A stretch of 13,656 nt of DNA from Puniceicoccales bacterium (GTDB lineage Bacteria; Verrucomicrobiota; Verrucomicrobiia; Opitutales; JAIRKQ01): contig JAISBO010000025.1 in the NCBI GenBank assembly GCA_031266155.1, positions 1 through 13,656 on the forward strand, given 5' to 3'. Below are positions 1 through 5,942 of the stretch, piece after piece. Numbering within the stretch: the first letter of the stretch is position 1; each line of letters opens with the position of its first letter. The translations under genes were made by a program, and so were the position numbers. The notes under the pieces were generated by a model. It made no database searches and was not told where the DNA came from. It saw only the letters and a list, made by a program, of their open reading frames with translations.

Positions 1-165
1 TATTGGGAATTCCCTAGTGTAAGTATTTTAACGTATGGCCGACTAAAACTCTACGTGAAACTCAAAATAAAAGAGAAATTTACCAATCCATTAGCAAATG
101 CCAAAATGGGGAGCGATGGGGGTATGAAGTTTAGGACGTACCATTTGGCGGGAGGACGAAGGTGA
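1..165 (+). CDS. C-terminal end of an unidentified frame, probably phage
   Basis: A frame is open from the first base to TGA at 163-165 (54 codons visible, start outside the window). The visible protein is basic and ends in LAGGRR. I do not recognise a family. The base composition and the position directly before phage structural genes suggest a phage protein, but this is inference. The frame also runs through a 26-bp sequence (53-78) that recurs at the right edge of the window, so the upstream part could instead be a mobile-element remnant that happens to stay open. The stop overlaps a possible GTG start at 162. Confidence 0.35.
   Translation, partial: YWEFPSVSILTYGRLKLYVKLKIKEKFTNPLANAKMGSDGGMKFRTYHLAGGRR
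53..78 (+). repeat. 26-bp sequence repeated at 13542-13567
   Basis: The first copy of the direct repeat, with core GAAACTCAAAATAAAAGAG, lies near the left edge inside the open frame 1-165. Downstream sequence is unlike that of the right copy, so if it marks an IS end, only the terminus remains here. Confidence 0.65.
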
Positions 166-329
166 AGAAAAGAGCATCAGGCATTCGTTTGGAACAGACC
201 ACTGGGTGTTTGGCCGTGGAACACAGTCCGACTACCGGCCGATGGTGTAACAATGGTAAACAATTAGAAACAATGACCAACAATCAACAACTTAAAGGAA
301 AATTATGGCAACATTTAATGACCAACTAA
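162..329 (+). CDS. Possible small phage ORF, 55 aa
   Basis: A GTG at 162 overlaps the previous stop (GTGA) and has GGAGGA five bases upstream, a normal phage-style coupled start. The frame runs 55 codons to TAA at 327-329 and overlaps the start of the next gene by 25 bases. The protein has no recognisable motif, no hydrophobic segment and unremarkable composition. It covers the stretch holding the 10-bp phased ACAAT units, which argues that at least its 3' half is regulatory rather than coding. Weakly supported. Confidence 0.22.
   Translation: MKKRASGIRLEQTTGCLAVEHSPTTGRWCNNGKQLETMTNNQQLKGKLWQHLMTN
250..289 (+). repeat. Four 10-bp units starting ACAAT
   Basis: ACAATGGTAA, ACAATTAGAA, ACAATGACCA and ACAATCAACA follow one another at exactly 10-bp spacing, ending 15 bases before the ATG at 305. 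The first five bases are constant, and the A-rich ends vary. Helical phasing suggests a protein-binding or bent site in front of the phage gene. Confidence 0.5.
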
Positions 330-957
330 AAAGTAACCGACTAAAGACGCTATCCCTCGACGTGCTGAACCAGGCAAGCGGCATCAGCCAGCGGTGGGAC
401 ACCTATGGTGTTACGCTGTCCGAGATCACTGCCCCGAACTTCTGGGATGTCAGCCAACGGCCGTTACAGAGCAATGATGTGGTCGCCGTGACACTGCATG
501 ACAGTGCCTACGACGGTGCACGGCTAGGGACCTTCCGGCTGCTAGCCGGCTATGCCCGGAGGATGGAGGGCGACTCCTCTACGCGTCCCAGCTGCTAAAG
601 CTTGGGTGGGGAGATGACTTCTGTGCCCTCGACATAGGAAATATCAGCCAGTATGCAGGGGCAACGGCGACCTTTCCGTTTGGGTACCACGCCACGGTAC
701 AGCCGAAGATGTTCTATGTCTTCGTGGATGGAGAGAAGATAAAGGGAGAAAGTATCATTCTGAAGGCAGGAGCTACCACGCTAGCAACGGTAACCCTGAC
801 GGCGGGCGACAGCTACGGAAAGATGTACAGCGCCGATGTATCATCCGCTGACCCTGCCAGTACGTTGAGCATATCATTCACGGGGATTGGCGGAGAAACA
901 TCCTCTGGTAACATCCATACGGTCATGGTAGGGAACTACCAACTGCCAGTGGAATGA
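305..957 (+). pseudogene. Phage structural gene, broken by a frameshift
   Basis: The ATG at 305 follows AAAGGA with good spacing and opens 97 codons to TAA at 596. The frame one base back is open through the same place and carries on without interruption to TGA at 955-957. Read with a -1 shift near 565-580, the two pieces make one protein of about 217 residues: an N-terminal part ending GYARRM, then GRLLYASQLLKLGWGDD, then a beta-rich, Ser/Thr/Gly-rich half. The downstream piece has no convincing start of its own before ATG 709, which has no ribosome site. No slippery heptamer is visible at the shift, so a mutation is likelier than programmed frameshifting. The family is not recognised. The position just before a tail/stabilisation gene suggests a virion protein. 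The gene is clearly richer in G+C than the T3SS genes. Confidence 0.55.
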
Positions 958-978
958 GACTAATGGGAAGGAACGGAG

Positions 979-1376
979 GTGAGCAACGAAAGTGACAGGG
1001 TCCGCCTATGTGGAGAAGCGCTTGTCCGGCTGAACGGAGAGAGCATCAGTTCATTTGCTGACGGTTCCCGGGCATCCACCATCTGCGGGATGTCCTACGA
1101 AAGGGTATACCGGAAGGCACTTGTTAGCAACCGTTGGACATTCACGCGGGCATATAAGGCCCTAGCACCCCTTTCCGATGATGTCCCCACCGCTTCTTCC
1201 CGATTCCCATGGGCGTACCGGTTTCCACTGCCCGGGGACTGCATAAACCTCATAGGAGTGATGTTCCCGCCATCTAGCAGTGGTGATCCCATATCCAACG
1301 CCTACGGCGTAATGGCGAACAAGCAGTATGGTCGGCTTGACTGCTACGGAACGGACTATGTAGAGGCGTTGAAAAA
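979..1376 (+). pseudogene. Podovirus-type tail/stabilisation protein, 3'-truncated
   Basis: The GTG start at 979 follows AAGGA seven bases upstream. The N-terminus pairs SNESDRVRLCGEALVRLNGE with a Tyr/Trp-rich block (YERVYRKALVSNRWTFTRAYKALAPL), then WAYRFPLPGDCINLIGV. This is the pattern I know from the phage tail tubular A / stabilisation proteins that sit at the portal-tail junction: an N-terminal 'ALxxLG' helix, a 'W.fa..r..L' strand and 'y.yplP.dcl.l'. Such proteins usually run to about 180-200 residues. Here homology stops near YGTDYVEAL (about 1372), and the last residues before TGA at 1399-1401 are read from transposase DNA on the opposite strand. The gene is therefore truncated by the junction with the IS remnant. 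Family assignment is from memory of the motif, not from a search. Confidence 0.6.
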
Positions 1377-1946
1377 TTCCTGTTGCTTTTGGGAGGGATG
1401 AGAGGAACGATGCCGCGAGAGGAAAGGGAAAGGATGATTTCGTCGGAATCGTAGGATTTGTCAGCGATGACACATTTAGTGTTTAGGGAAGAAATCAACT
1501 CCAGTGCCCGTTTGCAAACCGATTCTGTACCCTCAGTTGCAATGACTCTGAGCGGATGACCAGCCTTATCCACGGCCAAATGTAGCTTCGTGTTGAGCCC
1601 CCTTTTGTGCGGACCATGGACTGGTTGCCTCCCTTTGCTCCGGTTCCATGCTGGTGAACTTTGATGTGCGTGGAATCGACCATAACCCACTTCAGGTCCG
1701 GCTCTCCACACAAGCTGTCGACAAACTTCTCCCATATTCCTCGATCTCGCCAGCGGCTGAACCTGCGGTGTGTATTTTTCCAATCTCCCAGATCTGGCGG
1801 AAGCTCCTTCCACGGTACCCCTGTCCGCAATATTCAAAATGCCGCATTTATAAATTGGCGATTATCTCTGTCATGCCTGCCAACTTTTCCTTTCACTCCA
1901 GGCAACAACCCTTCCATTTTTTCCCATAGTTTATCTCATATGTCAT
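1377..1946 (-). pseudogene. IS5-family (IS427-like) transposase remnant
   Basis: Read on the minus strand, pieces in different frames give an IS5-family DDE transposase. They are DKLWEKMEGLLPG, GRHDRDNRQFINAAF, then after an in-frame TGA (1834-1836, where the family has Trp) ILRTGVPWKELPPDLG, the first catalytic block WVMVDSTHIKVH, and GGNQSMVRTKGG. A -1 shift follows, then LNTKLHLAVDKAGHP, the second Asp block VIADKSYDSDE and IPPKSNR. The likely start is ATG 1944-1946 with GGAG before it, and a one-base indel follows almost at once. The homology stops at about 1377, so the C-terminal third with the catalytic Glu is gone. The -1 shift at AAAAGGGGGC (1597-1606) may be the native programmed frameshift of this subgroup. 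The stop, the indel and the truncation are decay. Confidence 0.85.
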
Positions 1947-2035
1947 GTCTCCTATGCGCTTTTATCTCCATCCTTTCCCTATTCCCTTTTTTCTCTCTTT
2001 GTCAATCCTGCATTTGACGACTCCATCTAGAACGG
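1377..2035 (-). mobile_element. Remnant of an IS5-family insertion sequence
   Basis: The element lies between two broken genes: the phage tail gene ends into its 3' side at about 1377, and the integrase frame runs into its 5' side somewhere around 2000-2040. The 3' end of the IS is missing. The simplest history is insertion into the integrase, followed by a deletion that removed the IS 3' part, the rest of the integrase and the phage genes between. I could not identify the terminal inverted repeat or a target duplication, so the 2035 boundary is approximate. Confidence 0.55.
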
Positions 2036-2213
2036 CGCGCTTGTCTTGTCCTTGTACACGCTTTCGAACCATAAAGCTCTTATGGCCAGTCAATGTCACA
2101 TATAAACTCAACCTTTTTTCTTTTGTATCGCAAAATGTTAAGGTTCTTTTTTCGGGTATGGGTAATTCTAACAGCGTTGCTTTTGTGAAATTTATCCCCG
2201 TTTTGTTTTTCAT
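2030..2213 (-). pseudogene. Tyrosine integrase (P4 type), N-terminal fragment
   Basis: From ATG 2211-2213 the minus strand reads INFTKATLLELPIPEK, then FCDTKEKRLSLYVTLTGHKSFMVRKRV. This is the arm-type DNA-binding domain (DUF4102-like) that opens P4/prophage integrases: 'l....l..l..p....yyD.k..GLalrV..sGkKsfvvryr'. About 60 residues are present. The catalytic domain with the R-H-R-Y residues is absent because the IS remnant begins at about 2030; the frame happens to stay open to 1962. The gene starts 160 bases from the tRNA-Leu fragment and is read away from it, as expected for an integrase beside its attachment site. It cannot be functional. Confidence 0.8.
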
Positions 2214-2261
2214 ATCCCTTACTATTCATTAAATTTTTAGCAATTTCATTGCTGCAGTTTG

Positions 2262-2285
2262 TGTGAAATTTTAATAAATTTCACA
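2262..2285. repeat. Perfect 10-bp inverted repeat with 4-bp spacer
   Basis: TGTGAAATTT (2262-2271) and its exact complement AAATTTCACA (2276-2285) flank TAAT. A third direct copy of TGTGAAATTT is at 2184-2193, inside the integrase start region. All lie between the integrase and the attachment site. They could be an operator controlling the integrase, arm-type binding sites for the integrase, or an excisionase site. No T-run follows, so a terminator is unlikely. Confidence 0.6.
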
Positions 2286-2374
2286 TAATACTTGCCAACA
2301 TAAATCGAGCTCAAAATCTCTTCAAATAAAGAAATATTTAACTTTGTTAAAAGATAGTAAACTTCGTAACGAGT

Positions 2375-2429
2375 GACTTAGGATCTGGTGCCTAACGGCT
2401 TGAGGGTTCGAGTCCCTCCTCGAGCACCA
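2375..2429 (+). other. Attachment site: 3' part of tRNA-Leu(UAG)
   Basis: The sequence carries an anticodon loop CTTAGGA (2377-2383, anticodon TAG) and its 3' stem TCTGG. A long variable arm with TGCC/GGCT follows. The T arm is GAGGG-TTCGAGT-CCCTC (2402-2418), then the 3' acceptor strand CTCGAGC, discriminator A and encoded CCA (2427-2429). Identity with a tRNA stops just before the anticodon loop: there is no D arm and no GCTCGAG 5' strand upstream. A tRNA 3' half standing alone next to an integrase is the classic att duplicate. Its 3' end points right, so the element lies to the left and the intact tRNA-Leu should be at the element's other end, outside this window. Confidence 0.8.
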
Positions 2430-2485
2430 CCACCGATAAAAGACAATTTTACGGAGTACAGAGAAAACCAATTTAAAATGAACAC

Positions 2486-2514
2486 TTGACTTGCTAACAT
2501 TGACCTGCTAAAAT
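2486..2514 (+). promoter_or_regulatory. Promoter of the T3SS operon
   Basis: TTGACT (2486-2491), a 17-bp spacer and TAAAAT (2509-2514) preceded by TGC give a near-ideal sigma-70-type promoter with an extended -10. A second overlapping extended -10, TGCTAACAT (2492-2500), lies one 14-bp repeat upstream. The downstream -10 would start transcription only a few bases before the TTG at 2524; the upstream one would leave a leader of about 17 bases. Confidence 0.65.
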
Positions 2515-2523
2515 ATTAACGTT

Positions 2524-3402
2524 TTGGGTGTAGATTTTCCAGATGTAGATCCGGGCTCACAACCTGACCTTGAGGATCCTAGCACAGGTGGTGCTTCGGG
2601 GGAAGGGGGTGAGATAGCCGATAAAGTATCAAGGGCCAACCCTGAGGCTTTCGTTCCACCTATTAACCCATTTAACAGTATCATTATGTTTCATAATCCG
2701 GGGGATAAACTGGATTCAGCTAATGCGGTTGGCAATTTAAAATCTGGAGAATTGAACAGGATTTCGGATGTGCTAGATGGGAGTAGCAAATACGTTCAAA
2801 AATGTTCCTTGAATGATATAATGTTCCTCGTAATGTTGATTATCATAAAGGCAACATCCGAACAACGGAAATCGCGATTTGAAAATATGTCAGCAAAAAA
2901 AGCTGTGACTGCCAAAGCAGCGATTACGGTCTATGAATTAAAAATGTCGGAAGCAAAAGCCACCTACGCCAAGGAAAAAGAAGCGGCTGAACTGAAGAAA
3001 ACAATGGCAGTAGTAAGCATGGGTTGTGCTATTGTATCAATTGCAGCTGCAGGGATGAATGCAGTTTCCAGTCTTTCTTCTGCCATATCTACCGCAACTA
3101 AGGCAACTCTTCAAACAATTTCGATGGTTACAAATCTTATTACTAGCCTGGCCAATGCCGTTGCTACCATCGCACAGGGAGTTATTGGACTTGATCTTGC
3201 AAAAAAAGGAAAAGCCGTTGCCTTTATTCAAGCTGAGGCTACTGCAACACAATCGTTTTTTGAAAATACTATGAAACGAGTTCGAAGTATGCAGGAGGCC
3301 TATAGTTCATCCCAGCGAAATATTACTTCGAGTTTGCAATCCATGCAAGAGATTTTGGAAAAACAACAAAATGCCCGCCTTAGTGTGGCAAGAAACATTT
3401 AA
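2524..3402 (+). CDS. T3SS translocon pore protein (SctE/SctB-like)
   Basis: The 292-residue protein would be secreted and inserted in the host membrane as part of the translocation pore. It has an acidic, Gly/Pro/Ser-rich N-terminus (1-45) typical of a secretion signal region. A hydrophobic stretch LNDIMFLVMLIII lies at about 96-108, followed by an Ala/Lys/Glu coiled-coil region (110-160). Long Ala/Gly/Ser-rich hydrophobic helices lie at about 161-185 and 196-225, and a C-terminal amphipathic helix at 226-290. This is the plan of YopB/YopD/EspB/EspD-type translocators, but sequence identity in that group is low and I cannot say which member. It is the first gene of the operon, directly behind the promoter. 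The start is uncertain: TTG 2524 is the only start codon after the TAA at 2509, it has no ribosome site, and the next ATG (2686) also lacks one. Confidence 0.65.
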   Translation: MGVDFPDVDPGSQPDLEDPSTGGASGEGGEIADKVSRANPEAFVPPINPFNSIIMFHNPGDKLDSANAVGNLKSGELNRISDVLDGSSKYVQKCSLNDIMFLVMLIIIKATSEQRKSRFENMSAKKAVTAKAAITVYELKMSEAKATYAKEKEAAELKKTMAVVSMGCAIVSIAAAGMNAVSSLSSAISTATKATLQTISMVTNLITSLANAVATIAQGVIGLDLAKKGKAVAFIQAEATATQSFFENTMKRVRSMQEAYSSSQRNITSSLQSMQEILEKQQNARLSVARNI

Positions 3403-3496
3403 TTGGTCCACGTGAAAACTAGTCTCTGTCCTGTCAAATACCGCATAGCCCAAACATCCTTGCGGCTATTAAATATGGCATATTACATTTACATAA

Positions 3497-3524
3497 TTGA
3501 CAAAGCCATTTTTTTCTCTAATTG
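3497..3524 (+). promoter_or_regulatory. Possible internal promoter before sctW
   Basis: A consensus -35 TTGACA (3497-3502) stands in a 142-bp gap between the translocon gene and sctW. The best -10 at usable spacing is only TAATTG (3519-3524, 16-bp spacer), so this is a weak candidate. The same gap carries short inverted repeats (ATAGCC/GGCTAT near 3445-3470) without a T-run. Confidence 0.3.
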
Positions 3525-3544
3525 TAAATTTACAGGGTAAAAAT

Positions 3545-4429
3545 ATGTCAACATTACTTAATACTGTATCATCGGCTTCTGATCCCAGTGCAGCATTGGC
3601 ATCTTATTTAGAATCAGGCACTGTGGAAGGCCAAAAAACGGATTTAAACCCAAAATCGGAATCGATGCTCGAGGCTGCCTATGCAATGGATGATTGTCCA
3701 ACGGAAGCGGGACTTGTTCAGAAGAGAGTTGCAGAACTGGACATACAAGATAAAAAGAAATCGATAACCAAAAAGAAGATTTTGAATAACCGCATTGGTA
3801 AACTGGACAAAAATCGTGATCCTAGGGCATACGAAGATTTTGAACGAAAATTTAACCGCCTAAAGCAACAGGCTATGTTGCAAAATCCGCAATTCAGGGA
3901 AGGTGAAAGTAGCAGGCAACTTACCTACGAAGGAGAGTCTTTTTTTGCCTACATACTGAGAAATCTTTCGATGGATTTTCCTGAAGTTACGGAGCAGGAT
4001 AATGTTTTGGAATACTTGCTTGAAATAGAAGAGGTTGAGACTGCTGCCAATGAAGAAGCAATTCTACAATGTGAGAAAATGATTAGAAGGTTGGAAGGAC
4101 AACCGGATGCAAAGTCACAACGGCGCATAGAGGAATTTTCACGAACGGCACATTCACTGCGAGAGCAAGTCCAGTTTTCGGCGGTCGCTAGGCAGTCGCT
4201 AGGAGAAGCTTTACAAAATTTAAACCAAATTCATGGCCAAGAAATCAAAGATGGACGCCATCTTATTCCGTTGGCCGTAGGGATTAAATCATTAACCGTG
4301 GGAGGAAAGCCAATGTCCCCCATTGACATAGCGACTACTTACAGGGATAACCTTTTGGGTTGCGAAAATTTTTCGGAAGTTTTCTCTGCGATTATTAGCA
4401 TATGCTTTGGTAGATCCGCTCGGGGCTAA
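3545..4429 (+). CDS. sctW: T3SS gatekeeper SctW, N-terminal part (YopN/CopN-like)
   Basis: SctW plugs export until host contact and sets the order of translocators and effectors. The ATG at 3545 has AGGGTAA upstream; the frame is open from TTG 3497, but that codon is part of a -35-like sequence. The 294 residues include a Ser/Ala-rich N-terminus and a charged region (60-110) where chaperone binding is usual. Helical segments follow, then TYRDNLLGCENFSEVFSAI at about 265-283, which matches the 'sYRd.vl....l...l..ll' helix of SctW proteins. In CopN, MxiC and SepL the chain continues from here. In this gene it hits TAA at 4427-4429, and the same frame reopens immediately with the missing part. 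The stop lies earlier than the YopN/TyeA boundary of Yersinia. Confidence 0.8.
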   Translation: MSTLLNTVSSASDPSAALASYLESGTVEGQKTDLNPKSESMLEAAYAMDDCPTEAGLVQKRVAELDIQDKKKSITKKKILNNRIGKLDKNRDPRAYEDFERKFNRLKQQAMLQNPQFREGESSRQLTYEGESFFAYILRNLSMDFPEVTEQDNVLEYLLEIEEVETAANEEAILQCEKMIRRLEGQPDAKSQRRIEEFSRTAHSLREQVQFSAVARQSLGEALQNLNQIHGQEIKDGRHLIPLAVGIKSLTVGGKPMSPIDIATTYRDNLLGCENFSEVFSAIISICFGRSARG

Positions 4430-4447
4430 TATCAAATTGTCGGCACA

Positions 4448-5035
4448 ATGGTTTGGATGGGGAAACGTACGGCGATGGAAAGAAAAAAATCACAATCAAA
4501 AAAAACAAAAGAGGAAGAAGTCAATGTAAAGGACTTCAATATGACGGTCCATATGTTGCTCGAGTTATTGGGCCGGGACATGGAATCTGCTAATCCGTCG
4601 CGGGACAGGGATATGCTTGTGGCCATACGGGATGGGTTATTCCGTGTGGAAGTGGCTGGTCAGTTGTTCGACCATATAAAAGCATACCGGGCATTATTGG
4701 TAAAACATTTTCCAGAATGTGCAGTGGTCGAATTTAACAAAGAGCGACACATTTGCCTTGCGCAGGAAGCTGCAAAATTGTCAGTCCAAGCTTTTACTGG
4801 GAAGATGCAGATACAAGAGTTTTTGCGAGGATTTGGGGTCGACATGGAAAATCCTCAAATGGCAATATTTGCCATAACACAATTCATTGAAATGGTACGG
4901 CAATTGCCGTTGAAGTTGTTTACAGATCCTGATAATAGGCTGCAGATAATTACTGCCATGCAACGCGAATTGGACGAATTGATTATTCTAGAAGAAGCTT
5001 CACAAGAAGAAATAGTGGAAGGTGTAAACGATTAA
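4448..5035 (+). CDS. T3SS gatekeeper C-terminal part with TyeA domain
   Basis: The 195 residues are in the same frame as the preceding sctW piece, separated by one TAA and six codons. Residues 30-85 (MTVHMLLELLGRDMESANPSRD and onward) match the second helical domain of SctW. Residues 100-190 match TyeA: RQLPLKLFTDPDNRLQIITA corresponds to TyeA's '[20 protein letters not shown]', followed by the acidic C-terminus. Thus the split is inside the YopN-homologous region rather than between YopN and TyeA. Residues 5-25 are a Lys/Glu-rich linker. Possible starts are ATG 4448, 4457 and 4475; none has a strong ribosome site, so expression may depend on reinitiation or readthrough. TyeA-type domains bind SctV, encoded downstream. 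Confidence 0.75.
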   Translation: MVWMGKRTAMERKKSQSKKTKEEEVNVKDFNMTVHMLLELLGRDMESANPSRDRDMLVAIRDGLFRVEVAGQLFDHIKAYRALLVKHFPECAVVEFNKERHICLAQEAAKLSVQAFTGKMQIQEFLRGFGVDMENPQMAIFAITQFIEMVRQLPLKLFTDPDNRLQIITAMQRELDELIILEEASQEEIVEGVND

Positions 5036-5039
5036 AATT

Positions 5040-5432
5040 ATGCAACTTAGCGAAGTATTACAGGAATTTGGAGCTCTAACTGGTTTTAAAAACCTTGCAA
5101 CCAATGAACACGGCGTTGTCCACATGACAATACATAAAATTGGAGATTTGTTCATCGATGAAAAATATCGCGATGAATCGGGGGATTGTGTATTTATATA
5201 TCTTCTGCGGGTATATGATCGGATAAATGGCAATGTATATAAAAAAGCTTTGTCGTTGTGTGACTATGAACCGGGTGAAGAATTTTTGGTAAATCCCGTT
5301 TTGCACAAGGATCAATCCCTCGGGTTTGCAATTAAATGTCCGCTGATAACCTTCGATTTAAATGTTTTGCAAAAAGTTATTCATAAATTAAAAGATTTAC
5401 AGGATAGGCTCGAAGGATCTCTATCCGCGTAG
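5040..5432 (+). CDS. T3SS chaperone, CesT/SycN class I
   Basis: This 130-residue protein starts four bases after the preceding stop. It has the CesT-like alternation: an N-terminal helix (QLSEVLQEFGALTGF), beta strands (VVHMTIHKIGDLFIDE, CVFIYLLRVYD), a central KALSLCDY segment, a strand with AIKCPLITFD, and a C-terminal helix (VLQKVIHKLKDLQDRLEG). These are the features of small acidic dimeric chaperones that hold the N-terminal region of T3SS substrates. Its place between the TyeA-like gene and sctX is that of sycN in Yersinia, whose product with YscB is the YopN chaperone. In Chlamydia, Scc1 sits beside copN. The partner is therefore most likely the SctW product. No second chaperone subunit is seen here. 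Confidence 0.75.
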   Translation: MQLSEVLQEFGALTGFKNLATNEHGVVHMTIHKIGDLFIDEKYRDESGDCVFIYLLRVYDRINGNVYKKALSLCDYEPGEEFLVNPVLHKDQSLGFAIKCPLITFDLNVLQKVIHKLKDLQDRLEGSLSA

Positions 5433-5445
5433 GAAAGTTTAACCA

Positions 5446-5874
5446 ATGGATTCCGAAGAAAAAGATAGAAAACCGACAAAGAATGCTGAAAAATACGCCA
5501 TGGATTTCGGCATTGTAAATATATCGAAAATGTCGGCGGGAGGCCAACGAATGCATTTGCCGGGGAATGTACCCATTGACCCATGCGAAGGGAAAATAGA
5601 AGAAAAACTGAAAAAGGTCCTAGAGTTTAAAACTCTAAATAAGTCGATGATACAACTGCTACGACCAGCCATCACAGATAGAAGCATACTCTCTCCCCAA
5701 CGATTTAGGTTAAAAATCAATCAGGCATGCGAACTTTTTGCCGATGTCATAGAAAAAGAGGGTGAAGATTATCCATATAAAGAACTCTTTGAGGATGTCA
5801 TAGGTCTATTAAAAAATGAAGAAGAAAAATGCGAACTTCTCGACCAATATCGGCATATGTTATTAATGGGATAA
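5446..5874 (+). CDS. sctX: T3SS protein SctX (YscX family)
   Basis: SctX is an early-secreted protein needed for export in Ysc-type systems; it binds SctY and the SctV export gate. AGGAAA at 5433-5438 supports ATG 5446. The 142 residues compare with about 122 in YscX. The strongest segment is LLRPAITDRSILSPQRF (71-87), which fits the 'L..P.l..r.lL.P.RF' block of the YscX C-terminal half, followed by a helical tail. The N-terminal half is variable and Lys-rich, as expected for a secreted protein. Assignment rests on that motif plus gene order: chaperone before it, SctY and SctV after. Alone, the sequence would be hard to place. Confidence 0.65.
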   Translation: MDSEEKDRKPTKNAEKYAMDFGIVNISKMSAGGQRMHLPGNVPIDPCEGKIEEKLKKVLEFKTLNKSMIQLLRPAITDRSILSPQRFRLKINQACELFADVIEKEGEDYPYKELFEDVIGLLKNEEEKCELLDQYRHMLLMG

Positions 5875-5893
5875 TTCCTATATCTAAAATATG

Positions 5894-5921
5894 TTGATTT
5901 TTCTTTTTAACATGCTAACAT
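5894..5921 (+). promoter_or_regulatory. Internal promoter before sctY
   Basis: TTGATT (5894-5899), a 16-bp spacer and extended -10 TGCTAACAT (TAACAT at 5916-5921) lie in the 68-bp gap between sctX and sctY. The -10 is inside a small inverted repeat, AACATG-CTAA-CATGTT (5909-5924), a possible operator. The same TGCTAACAT occurs before the first T3SS gene. The leader to GTG 5943 would be about 15 bases. Confidence 0.5.
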
Positions 5922-5942
5922 GTTTTACTAAACTTAAGCTGT

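Noticed and set aside
1834..1836. TGA at a conserved Trp position as a sign of a TGA=Trp genetic code
   Set aside because: Other genes here use TGG for Trp and TGA as a stop (for example sctY), so this is a mutation in a dead transposase.
1274..1837. Minus-strand 187-codon frame as a complete gene
   Set aside because: Only its middle part is transposase. Its first third is the wrong frame of the transposase and its last third is antisense phage DNA.
1648..2232. Plus-strand frames of 93-118 codons across the IS and integrase
   Set aside because: They are antisense shadows of the transposase and integrase pieces, with no family match.
2340..2429. A complete tRNA gene ending at 2429
   Set aside because: No matching 5' acceptor strand (GCTCGAG), D arm or 5' anticodon stem exists upstream; only the 3' part is present.
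3440..3475. ATAGCC/GGCTAT inverted repeat as a terminator after the translocon gene
   Set aside because: The stem is only six bases, the loop is long and no T-run follows.
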